Assembly (NCBI GenBank): GCA_003506635.1
Contig: DNZB01000117.1
Location: 5,282 to 10,883 of the forward strand
Direction: 5' to 3'
DNA length: 5,602 nucleotides
Origin: Parvularcula sp.
GTDB lineage: Bacteria; Pseudomonadota; Alphaproteobacteria; Caulobacterales; Parvularculaceae
The notes below the pieces were generated by a model. The model was not told the DNA's origin. It ran no database searches and saw only the letters and a list, made by a program, of their open reading frames with translations. Positions 1-5,602 of the stretch are shown one piece after another (positions within the stretch are counted from its first letter, which is position 1; each line of letters starts with the position of its first letter). A program made the translations under genes and the position numbers.

Positions 1-1367
1 CGAACGGCAATTTCGTCTTCAAGGTCGATGGCGACGCCGGCGACGGCGAAATCGGGCTCTGCCGCCGCGAAAAGCGTTCCTGTCGCAAGCTCCAACTTGC
101 TTTCGCGGCCGCCGCGCCGCAGCCGGACGTCGCCCGCGCCCGCAATGACCTCAAACGAGTCGCCTGCGGCGTCCGAAAAAGCGCCCGCGAAACGCTCAGG
201 ACGGTCCAGCGCAGGCTTCGCCGGCTTGGACGCCGGCGCCGAAATATTCGCGCGCGCAGCGCGTGCGAGCTCACATGCGAATGACGTCACCCTGTTGGGC
301 CGGTAATTCAGCGAATAATGAACATTGGCGGAGGCGAAAGCCGCGACGCCTGCTTCCGCGTCGACATGCACCGCGGAGCAGAACGACACCATGCCGCCGG
401 TGTGGTGCAAATAGTTTCTCCCATCGACATTGATGCGCGCGACGCCGTTTCCATATTTCGCGCCTGGCCCCCAACCATCAGCCGGATCGCCGAGAAAGCG
501 CTTTGCGGCGTCAGCTGAAAAGACGGCGCCGCCCTCGCCGGCGGCGAGATCAAACAGGAAGCGCATGAAAATCGCCATGTCGCCCGGCGTCGCGGCGATA
601 CAGCCGGCCGGACTATCAGAATCTACCCATGGCGACGGCGTCATGGCGCCGGGGCGCGAGTTGAGCCGGTCGGTCAGCGCCGGCTCATAGCCTTGCGCAT
701 AACGGCTCCTATCAGCGACGCGCAGCGCTGGGATCGAATGGGCCATGCCGATCTTATCGAGCACGCGCGCTTGAACCATGTCGGGAAACAAGCGCCGCTC
801 CGCCTCGGCGGCCATCATGCCGGCGAGCGCATATCCGCTGTTCGAATAGGACCAGCCGGCGCCCGGCTCGAAGCCCGTCCAGAGTCCGCCTTCTGGAAAC
901 AGCGCTGAATCCGCCGGCAAGCCGGATGTGTGGTTCAACAGCTGCTGGAGCGTGATCGTCGTCCCGCCGCGAATGGAAAATCCCGAAAGCCTATCCTTGA
1001 GACGCGTTTCCGGCGACAGTTTTCCCTCGTCGATCAAGGACCAGGCGGCGAGCGCGGTGAACATCTTCGAGATCGAACCGATCTGGAAGAGGTGATCCGG
1101 CCCGACCACGACGCCTTTGTCGACGTCGGCAAGGCCCGACTGCGCAAATCCGGTGAAGCCGTCCCGCGTTACGATCGCGAGCGTCATCCCGGGGATGCCC
1201 CACGCAGCACGATGTTCCGCCATATAGGCCTCGATCGCCCCGAGGGCCTTTCGGTCCGACCGAGTCCCACCCTCGCTTTGCGAAGCGCGCGCGGAACTCG
1301 CCGCATAGACGCCGGCGCCGGCGAGAACGGCGGCGGCGCCGACAAATCGCCTGCGGCTCAAGTCCAT
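1..1367 (-). CDS. Tat-exported serine hydrolase, class C beta-lactamase family (3' end beyond window)
   Basis: This gene is open from its ATG to the left edge, giving 455 codons without a stop; the C-terminus is missing. The N-terminus reads MDLSRRRFVG followed by an Ala/Gly-rich hydrophobic stretch to about residue 28, a twin-arginine signal, so the protein should be exported folded to the periplasm. The fold family (PF00144: class C beta-lactamases, D-aminopeptidases, esterases) is shown by S98-I-S-K101 (nucleophile and general base), the LLNHTSGLP block at 143-151, Y174-S-N176 and H322-T-G324 in the KTG position. Residues from about 375 on lie beyond the catalytic domain and look like a linker and beta-rich C-terminal domain. 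The start is supported by AAGGA six bases upstream. The gene follows the isoaspartyl peptidase by 23 bp, so the two are probably cotranscribed. Substrate is unknown; peptidase, esterase or D-aminopeptidase activity are all possible. A true resistance beta-lactamase is less likely given the length and HTG motif. Confidence 0.9.
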   Translation of the reverse strand, partial: MDLSRRRFVGAAAVLAGAGVYAASSARASQSEGGTRSDRKALGAIEAYMAEHRAAWGIPGMTLAIVTRDGFTGFAQSGLADVDKGVVVGPDHLFQIGSISKMFTALAAWSLIDEGKLSPETRLKDRLSGFSIRGGTTITLQQLLNHTSGLPADSALFPEGGLWTGFEPGAGWSYSNSGYALAGMMAAEAERRLFPDMVQARVLDKIGMAHSIPALRVADRSRYAQGYEPALTDRLNSRPGAMTPSPWVDSDSPAGCIAATPGDMAIFMRFLFDLAAGEGGAVFSADAAKRFLGDPADGWGPGAKYGNGVARINVDGRNYLHHTGGMVSFCSAVHVDAEAGVAAFASANVHYSLNYRPNRVTSFACELARAARANISAPASKPAKPALDRPERFAGAFSDAAGDSFEVIAGAGDVRLRRGGRESKLELATGTLFAAAEPDFAVAGVAIDLEDEIAV

Positions 1368-1373
1368 TTTGAT

Positions 1374-1378
1374 TCCTT
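1374..1378 (-). promoter_or_regulatory. Ribosome binding site of the serine hydrolase gene
   Basis: AAGGA on the minus strand lies six bases before the ATG at 1367 and within the 23-bp gap after the isoaspartyl peptidase stop. It fixes the start directly before the Tat signal. Confidence 0.7.
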
Positions 1379-1390
1379 CATCGGCGCTGA

Positions 1391-2389
1391 CTATTCCTTG
1401 TAGATCGCAACTTCCCGCCGTCCGCCTTGCCGCGCAGCGCGGAACATGCCCGCGGAATTAAAATCCATGACATAAGAGCCGTCCGGCGCCAGCACGATGA
1501 CGCCGCCGTCGCCGCCGGATTTCTGCAACCGGTTGTGGATCACATCCGCCGTCGCCTCGGCGATCGATTTGCCGCCATATTCGACCTGGGCGCAGATGTC
1601 GCGCGCAATCGTGAGGCGGATGAAGTACTCGCCCCAGCCGGTCGCCGAAACAGCGCAAGATTTGTTGTCGGCGAAGGTTCCGGCGCCGATGATGGGCGCA
1701 TCGCCGACACGGCCCCAGCGCTTCAGGGTCATTCCGCCGGTCGATGTTCCGGCCGCAAGATCACCCTTCTTGTCGAGCGCGACGGCGCCGACTGTGCCAT
1801 ATTTGAAGTCATGCGGCAGGCTTGCGCCGCCGCGCGCCTTGCGCGCAGCCCGATCTTTTTCAAGCGCGTCCTTGTAGGCCCGCCAGCGCGATTCCGTTCG
1901 GAAGTAGGACCGGCGAACCATGACGAGTTGCTGCTCCTTGGCGAACATCTCGGCCCCCTCGCCGATCATCATGACATGCGGCGATTTCTCCATGATGGCG
2001 CGCGCAAGCCGGATTGGATTCTTGACGTGGGCGAGTCCCGCGGCTGCGCCCGCCTCGCCTGTGGCGCCGTCCATGATCGAGGCGTCGAGCTCGTTCTTGC
2101 CGTCGTAAGTAAATACAGCGCCCTTGCCGGCGTTAAAGAGCGGCGAATCTTCGAGAAGGACGATCGACGCCTGTACGGCGTCGAGCGCCGACCCGCCGTT
2201 CTCAAGAACGCCGTAGCCGGCGTCGAGCGCGGCGTTGAGCGCGGCCTTGTAGGCGGCCTCCTCCGCTTCGGTGTAGCGGCCTTTTTCAAGCGCGCCCGCG
2301 CCGCCGTGAATAACGATCGTTATGGGCGCTTGAGCGCGCGCCGTGCTCGAAGCGACCAGCGCGGCGGCGATCATTGCAATACGAATCAT
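1391..2389 (-). CDS. iaaA: Exported isoaspartyl peptidase / type III L-asparaginase (Ntn hydrolase)
   Basis: The 332-residue product belongs to the plant-type asparaginase family, which hydrolyses L-asparagine and isoaspartyl dipeptides after autocleavage into alpha and beta subunits. Visible marks are HGGAG at 28-32, the NAGKGAVFTYDG block starting at N86, and YGTVGAVALD, in which T199 is the expected nucleophile and new N-terminus of the beta subunit. Further on are R227, D230, T250 and G251. These match the E. coli EcAIII residues T179, R207, D210, T230 and G231 with a constant offset of 20, which equals an added N-terminal signal peptide. That signal (MIRIAMIAAALVASSTARAQ) ends in ARA, with likely cleavage after A19, so the enzyme should act in the periplasm. 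A longer reading frame begins at 2476 inside the ATPase gene, but the ATG at 2389 has GGAGGG five bases upstream and begins the signal peptide, so it is chosen. The gene follows the ATPase by 50 bp. Confidence 0.94.
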   Translation of the reverse strand: MIRIAMIAAALVASSTARAQAPITIVIHGGAGALEKGRYTEAEEAAYKAALNAALDAGYGVLENGGSALDAVQASIVLLEDSPLFNAGKGAVFTYDGKNELDASIMDGATGEAGAAAGLAHVKNPIRLARAIMEKSPHVMMIGEGAEMFAKEQQLVMVRRSYFRTESRWRAYKDALEKDRAARKARGGASLPHDFKYGTVGAVALDKKGDLAAGTSTGGMTLKRWGRVGDAPIIGAGTFADNKSCAVSATGWGEYFIRLTIARDICAQVEYGGKSIAEATADVIHNRLQKSGGDGGVIVLAPDGSYVMDFNSAGMFRAARQGGRREVAIYKE

Positions 2390-2394
2390 TTCGG

Positions 2395-2400
2395 CCCTCC
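2395..2400 (-). promoter_or_regulatory. Strong ribosome binding site of iaaA
   Basis: GGAGGG on the minus strand lies five bases before the ATG at 2389. It decides for this start over the upstream in-frame start at 2476, which overlaps the preceding gene and would bury the signal peptide 29 residues in. Confidence 0.8.
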
Positions 2401-2420
2401 GCCGCCAGAATGCGGGCGGA
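2398..2420 (-). other. Possible hairpin that includes part of the iaaA ribosome binding site
   Basis: On the minus strand TCCGCC (2420-2415) can pair with GGCGGA (2403-2398) across an 11-base loop. The last three paired bases are the first half of the GGAGGG ribosome binding site. The stem is only six pairs, no U-run follows, and in GC-rich DNA this may be chance. If formed, it could lower iaaA translation relative to the upstream ATPase. It does not look like a terminator. Confidence 0.25.
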
Positions 2421-2439
2421 ACAAGGCCAAGGCAAGGCT

Positions 2440-4131
2440 TCAGACTTCCGGAATGAGCATCTTCTGCGCGCGCCACTGTTCAACAATGCGCGCGATGAAG
2501 GCCTTGTCATCGACATCAACCGACCAGCCGTCGGTGAAGCTTGCGGTGAGACTTCTCGGCACCGCTTCGCGCGGCAGGGCGTCGAAGCGGATGCGGGTCG
2601 GCAAAGGCACGCCCTCTCCGACCGCGATCGCCTCGCCGAGTCCGAGCGACGGCAGGCAGGAAAGCAGGCTTGTCGATGCGTCTGGCACGGCGGACCGGAG
2701 CGCTTCCTGGTCCGCCTGGTTTGCAAGGCGCATCGCGAAGATCGTGTTGCACTGGGAGAGAATAGTCGCGTCAAGCTCTGTCGGGCGCTGCGAGGCGACC
2801 CACAACGACACGCCGACCTTGCGGCCTTCTTTGGCGATCCGGATTAGCGCCTTGCGCGTCGGCCCGAACCCGGCGCCTTCCTGCGCAGGCGCGTATCGAT
2901 GCGCGTCCTCGACGATGATCGCCAGCGGGGCCGCGCCGTGGCTCCAAAGGCCAAATTCGAACGCGAGCCGCGTGACGACTGACACAATTACCTGTGCGAC
3001 TTCCACAGGCAACCCGCCCAGCTCGATGATTGAAATCGGCGCGCCCTCGACCGGAATGCGGAAAAGCTGTCCCAGGAAATCGGACATCGTGTCCTGGACG
3101 GTGAGGCCGCCGAACATGAAGCCGTAGCGCGCGTCCTGGCTGATTCCGTGAAGCCGCGCGCGAAGGCGTTTGTAGGGAGCAGTCGTGCGCGTATTGTCAA
3201 GCGACCCGAGCGTCTTGTCGATCAGCGTCAGCAATTCGGAAATACGATAAGGCACGGGCGTATCGACGGTGATTGTGCCGCCGTCGCCGCGCGCGCCCGC
3301 CATCAGTTTGATGCCGGAGACCGAATTTGAAAGGTTCATTTTCTTGGCGGTCGGAATGAGATCGGCGAGAATTTCGATTTCTTCCTGGCAATTGACCCGG
3401 CCGGGATAGAGAATTTCGACGAGTTCTTCGAAAGTCAGCATCCAGTAGGGCAATGTCAGGTTCGTCGTGTCGAAAACGACGGCGCGATCGCCGAACGAGT
3501 GCGAATACTCGTTGTGCGGATCGAGAATGACGATGTGACCGTTCTTGTAGCGCTCCAGCACGGCGAGCAGCATGAGCGTGATCGCGCAGGACTTGCCGGC
3601 GCCGGTCGTGCCGAGCACCGCGCAATGGCGCGAGAAGAGATCGTTGATTGATACGGTCGCGGGAATCGCCGCGTCCTGCTTGACGATGCCGATCCTGACG
3701 CTCGCCGAGCCGTTGGCGGCGAAGAGCGCCGCAAGCTCCTCGCGCGCGGCGAGCTGCACTTCGTCATTGAGCGTCGGATAGGTCGAAACCCCGCGCCGGA
3801 ACCGCGCCGGCGCCTTCGCCGTCGGCTTTGTGAACTCGCCGATAAGCTCCAGCTCGATCAGTCGAAGGTCCTTGCCAGTCGAATCAAGCGTCGGCGCCGG
3901 CACGCTCATCGCGGAGACCAGCCCCAGGACGATGCATGCGCCGGTGTCGACGGCGAGAATCGCGCCTAGTTGCGGCTTATGCACGCGGTCGATCTCCGGT
4001 CGGTCCTCGTCGAGCATGACGAGCGCATGGCTGCCATTGACGGATACGACTTCGCCGACGCGAAGCTTTCGCTTGCCGCCGGCGCCAGAAGGGCGGGCGG
4101 CGGCTGGATTTTCAGCGGCGGTTTGCGACAT
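2440..4131 (-). CDS. HerA-like (DUF87) hexameric ATPase with N-terminal HAS-barrel
   Basis: This 563-residue cytoplasmic protein has the layout of the HerA/FtsK-superfamily DNA-translocase group. Residues 25-100 are beta-rich (KLRVGEVVSVNG onward) and fit a HAS-barrel, the cap and assembly domain of HerA. The RecA-like core carries Walker A GTTGAGKS at 174-181, HIVILDPHNEY at 199-209 (typical of DUF87), the Walker B/catalytic block LAIIVEDAHRYAP at 403-415 with E408, and ASQRP at 446-450, which carries the probable trans-acting arginine. No membrane segment is seen. HerA proteins pump or process DNA as hexamers, usually with a NurA nuclease; bacterial relatives also work with Sir2 or DUF4297 effectors in phage defence. 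None of these partners is encoded here. A GTG start at 4146 is possible, but ATG 4131 has GGAG six bases upstream and is preferred. It starts 17 bp after the histidine kinase stop, suggesting coupled expression. The family is secure; the cellular role is not known. Confidence 0.9.
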   Translation of the reverse strand: MSQTAAENPAAARPSGAGGKRKLRVGEVVSVNGSHALVMLDEDRPEIDRVHKPQLGAILAVDTGACIVLGLVSAMSVPAPTLDSTGKDLRLIELELIGEFTKPTAKAPARFRRGVSTYPTLNDEVQLAAREELAALFAANGSASVRIGIVKQDAAIPATVSINDLFSRHCAVLGTTGAGKSCAITLMLLAVLERYKNGHIVILDPHNEYSHSFGDRAVVFDTTNLTLPYWMLTFEELVEILYPGRVNCQEEIEILADLIPTAKKMNLSNSVSGIKLMAGARGDGGTITVDTPVPYRISELLTLIDKTLGSLDNTRTTAPYKRLRARLHGISQDARYGFMFGGLTVQDTMSDFLGQLFRIPVEGAPISIIELGGLPVEVAQVIVSVVTRLAFEFGLWSHGAAPLAIIVEDAHRYAPAQEGAGFGPTRKALIRIAKEGRKVGVSLWVASQRPTELDATILSQCNTIFAMRLANQADQEALRSAVPDASTSLLSCLPSLGLGEAIAVGEGVPLPTRIRFDALPREAVPRSLTASFTDGWSVDVDDKAFIARIVEQWRAQKMLIPEV

Positions 4132-4137
4132 CGTTTT

Positions 4138-4141
4138 CTCC
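4138..4141 (-). promoter_or_regulatory. Ribosome binding site deciding the start of the HerA-like ATPase
   Basis: GGAG on the minus strand lies six bases before the ATG at 4131 and downstream of the alternative GTG at 4146. This supports the shorter form by five residues. It sits in the short gap after the kinase stop codon (4149-4151). Confidence 0.6.
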
Positions 4142-4148
4142 AGCACCT

Positions 4149-5003
4149 CTAACCGGCAAGTTGCATCCTCGCCGTCGCCGGCGGCGGCAGCGTTATGCGA
4201 ACGAGTGTTCCCTCACCTGGGCGGCTCTTGACGGCGAAGCGGCCGCCTTGCAGCTCGACAAAACTCTTGGCGATGGCGAGGCCAATCCCCGGCCCCGCGA
4301 AGGACCGGTCGAGCCCGCGATGAACCTCGCTGAATGCCGTCAGCGCTTTGTCTATTTCTTCTGAAGTGAGCCCTGGCCCGCGGTCACGAACGGCGATCTC
4401 GCCCCAGCCGTCCTTGTCGAGACTGGCGCGCACGAGAATTTTTGACCCCTCGGGCGAGAAGCGCACAGCGGTGCGAATGACGTGGTCGAGCGCCTGCGAC
4501 AGGCGGACGGGATCACCCCACCCGGTCGCCGGCGCGCTGTCTTCTTTGACCTCGAACGAGGCCTTTGCAGCGTCGGCCGCGATCTTCGCACGCTTCACGG
4601 CGTCGGCGAGCGCCGCAGTCAGATCAATCGCAGCGGGATCAAGCGCGACGTCGCCGCCGTCGAGGGCCGCCGCTTCGAGAAGCGTATTGATGTGATTGAG
4701 CAGAAGGTCTGCAGACTGAAGAATATAGTCGGCGTACGCTCCGCGTTGCTCTTCCGAAAGGGCATAGGCGCCCGTATCCCTTAGCATCGTCGCAAAGCCG
4801 ATGATGGCGTTTAACGGAGTGCGCAACTCGTGATTCATGTTGGCCAGGAATTCCGAGCGCGCCTTGATCGACATCTCCGCCGCGGCTCTTGCAGCGTTCG
4901 CCTCAAGCCCTGCGCGCCGAACGGCGGCCGCCTCCGCCATGCCGGCGGCGAACTCGGCCATCAGGGACGAGGTCGTCCGATCGTTGCGGGTGAGCGCGCG
5001 CAA
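4149..5003 (-). CDS. Soluble sensor histidine kinase with degenerate N-box
   Basis: The product has 284 residues and no membrane segment or recognisable PAS, GAF or HAMP domain. Residues 1-48 are Ala-rich and probably helical or coiled-coil. The HisKA domain (about 44-112) has the H-box NHELRTPLNAIIGF with H58 as phosphoacceptor. The HATPase_c domain (about 160-275) has a DRGPG G1 box at 207-211 and a GPGIGL G2 box at 237-242. The N-box reads DPVRLSQALDHVIRTAVRFS (164-183): both usual asparagines are replaced, by H174 and T178. The second is a Mg-ATP ligand needed for autophosphorylation in typical kinases, so activity may be reduced or changed. The start is a TTG with GGAGG five bases upstream; an in-frame stop about 50 bases further upstream and no ATG or GTG between rule out a longer form. 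An internal ATG at 4961 lacks a good ribosome binding site. No response regulator lies in the window, so it is an orphan here. It is followed after 17 bp by the HerA-like ATPase. Confidence 0.9.
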   Translation of the reverse strand: MRALTRNDRTTSSLMAEFAAGMAEAAAVRRAGLEANAARAAAEMSIKARSEFLANMNHELRTPLNAIIGFATMLRDTGAYALSEEQRGAYADYILQSADLLLNHINTLLEAAALDGGDVALDPAAIDLTAALADAVKRAKIAADAAKASFEVKEDSAPATGWGDPVRLSQALDHVIRTAVRFSPEGSKILVRASLDKDGWGEIAVRDRGPGLTSEEIDKALTAFSEVHRGLDRSFAGPGIGLAIAKSFVELQGGRFAVKSRPGEGTLVRITLPPPATARMQLAG

Positions 5004-5008
5004 AGCTT

Positions 5009-5013
5009 CCTCC
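5009..5013 (-). promoter_or_regulatory. Ribosome binding site supporting the TTG start of the kinase
   Basis: GGAGG on the minus strand lies five bases before TTG 5003. It is the strongest site near the 5' end of the kinase frame and is the main reason for accepting a rare TTG start rather than the ATG at 4961. Confidence 0.65.
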
Positions 5014-5040
5014 GAAGCGGGAAAGCTAAACCGACAAGGG

Positions 5041-5056
5041 CTAAGGGCGTGTTAAC
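5041..5056. promoter_or_regulatory. CtrA-like box A (CTAA-N7-TTAAC)
   Basis: On the plus strand the site reads CTAA, seven bases, TTAAC, which is eight of nine matches to the alphaproteobacterial CtrA consensus TTAA-N7-TTAAC. It lies 38-53 bases upstream of the kinase TTG, a distance suitable for overlap with a promoter -35 region. It is one of a pair with the box at 5077-5091. No clear -10/-35 pair could be assigned. CtrA control is inferred from the pattern alone. Confidence 0.4.
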
Positions 5057-5091
5057 CACGCATTGCGCGCAGCCCGGTAAGGGCTTGTTAA
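5042..5091. repeat. Pair of 14-bp direct repeats with 36-bp period
   Basis: The 14-mer TAAGGGCGTGTTAA at 5042-5055 recurs as TAAGGGCTTGTTAA at 5078-5091, identical at 13 of 14 positions and in the same orientation. Start-to-start distance is 36 bp, a little over three helical turns, so the two copies face nearly the same side of the DNA. They fill most of the gap between the antiporter and the kinase gene. Confidence 0.8.
5077..5091. promoter_or_regulatory. CtrA-like box B, overlapping the antiporter stop codon
   Basis: On the minus strand the site reads TTAA, seven bases, TTAC, which is seven of eight matches to TTAA-N7-TTAA. Its first bases include the TAA stop (5090-5088) of the antiporter gene. 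The seven-base spacer matches that of box A except at one base. Confidence 0.35.
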
Positions 5092-5602
5092 GCTGCGGGA
5101 TCAGCGCTCGACGTTTCAACGGCGGCGGCGCGCCTCGGCGGCTCCAGCTTCGGCAGGTAAGCGAGCGCCACATCGCCGATCTCCGGCTTCAGCGGCGCTT
5201 CGGCGGAAGCGAACTGCAGCGCGCCCTTGCGCACGAGCAAGACGATCTCCGCCTCCTTGCCGATGTCCTTAAGATAGGTCTCCGGCGGATATTCCTCGGT
5301 GATCCGCGTCCGCTGAAAGCGCCAGCCCATATAGTGCCGCCGGATCAGCTCATCGAGCGTCGCACCGGAATGCAGGAACGACCGGCCGCGCAGCGCATAA
5401 GAGAGGCCGCGGCGATCGTCCTCGCCGCCGCGCCGCTCGCTCGCCTGATAGACCTGCGCGCGGCCGAGTTCGGGCCCGAGGTCGGTGCACACGAGCGCAT
5501 TATACGACTCGTTGGGCGACAGCGCGAGCACTGCGCCGAAGCGGTTGAAGTCGAGATGGTGTTCGATGACCTCCGACAGGATCTCGCCGAAATAAACGGG
5601 AA
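5088..5602 (-). CDS. C-terminal cytoplasmic tail of a CPA1/NhaP-like sodium:proton antiporter (5' end beyond window)
   Basis: The frame is open to the right edge; 170 residues are visible, beginning within PVYFGEILSEVIEHH. No membrane segment is present in this part. From memory it resembles the TrkA-N (RCK)-like tail of alphaproteobacterial Na+/H+ antiporters: the pattern YFGEILSE...LDF, then LALSPNESYNALVC (25-38) and ELGRAQVYQ (44-52). A second block, GWRFQRTRITEE starting at 92 and a closing KPEIGDVALAYLP (about 138-150), resembles an RCK-C-like module. Such tails usually bind a nucleotide or ion and gate cation/proton exchange by the membrane part, which would be encoded to the right. 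A GTG at 5531 could be read as a start, but the frame continues upstream with family-like sequence, so it is internal. The gene is separated from the kinase by 84 bp, and its stop lies inside one of the repeat boxes. An unrelated TrkA-like protein cannot be excluded. Confidence 0.7.
   Translation of the reverse strand, partial: PVYFGEILSEVIEHHLDFNRFGAVLALSPNESYNALVCTDLGPELGRAQVYQASERRGGEDDRRGLSYALRGRSFLHSGATLDELIRRHYMGWRFQRTRITEEYPPETYLKDIGKEAEIVLLVRKGALQFASAEAPLKPEIGDVALAYLPKLEPPRRAAAVETSSADPAA

Noticed and set aside
219..245. GCCGGC-type inverted repeats, also seen near 1311-1324
   Set aside because: They lie inside the serine hydrolase coding sequence and come from Ala/Gly/Pro codons in GC-rich DNA; no spacing or context suggests a functional element.
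28..1403. Several short frames (66-157 codons) on both strands across the serine hydrolase gene
   Set aside because: They are shadows of the long minus-strand gene, which has a Tat signal and all catalytic motifs in one uninterrupted frame from 1367 to the left edge.
2390..2476. N-terminal extension of the isoaspartyl peptidase from an upstream in-frame start at 2476
   Set aside because: The extension overlaps the 3' end of the ATPase gene, has family-unlike sequence, and would place the signal peptide 29 residues inside the protein. The ATG at 2389 has a strong ribosome binding site.
1427..3127. A 566-codon open frame on the plus strand, antisense to iaaA and most of the C-terminal half of the ATPase gene
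   Set aside because: It overlaps two securely identified genes on the other strand. Its product is rich in Arg, Ala and Gly with no recognisable motif, as expected for an antisense frame kept open by high G+C and third-position G/C. No good ribosome binding site was noted.
2440..4131. A known HerA-based phage-defence system (Sir2-HerA or DUF4297-HerA)
   Set aside because: No Sir2, DUF4297 or other effector gene lies beside the ATPase; the neighbours are a histidine kinase and an isoaspartyl peptidase. A defence role is not supported by this window.
5071..5085. AGCCC-TTACC-GGGCT hairpin just after the antiporter stop, as a terminator
   Set aside because: The stem is only five pairs and on the minus strand it is followed by GCGCGCAATG with no U-run, so intrinsic termination is not supported. 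It is also largely a by-product of box B.

Overview
The window is GC-rich (about two thirds G+C by eye, not counted) and gene-dense. Five genes lie on the minus strand and none on the plus strand. Codon choice strongly favours G/C in third positions. Together with two TTAA-N7-TTA-type boxes in the only substantial gap, this suggests an alphaproteobacterium. I cannot name the genus. I see no mobile element, CRISPR array, tRNA or rRNA.

In transcription order (right to left) the layout is as follows. At 5602-5088 is the C-terminal end of what looks like a CPA1/NhaP-type sodium:proton antiporter, namely its cytoplasmic nucleotide-binding-like tail; its start lies outside the window. An 84-bp gap (5087-5004) follows. 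It holds two near-identical 14-bp boxes 36 bp apart that resemble CtrA sites, and it probably carries the promoter for the rest. At 5003-4149 is a small soluble sensor histidine kinase with a TTG start, a clean H-box and a degenerate N-box. At 4131-2440, 17 bp downstream, is a HerA-like (DUF87) hexameric ATPase with an N-terminal HAS-barrel. At 2389-1391, 50 bp further on, is an exported isoaspartyl peptidase/L-asparaginase of the Ntn-hydrolase type. At 1367-1, 23 bp further on, is a Tat-exported serine hydrolase of the class C beta-lactamase/D-aminopeptidase family, cut by the left edge.

The close spacing and common strand suggest one transcription unit from the kinase to the serine hydrolase. 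It falls into two functional halves. The cytoplasmic half pairs a phosphotransfer protein with a HerA-type motor, and no response regulator or HerA-partner nuclease is visible. The exported half is two hydrolases that could process isoaspartyl or D-residue peptides or related amides. The most unusual elements are the kinase-HerA pairing, the loss of both N-box asparagines in the kinase, and the paired CtrA-like boxes upstream. Any functional link between the halves is inference from gene order only.
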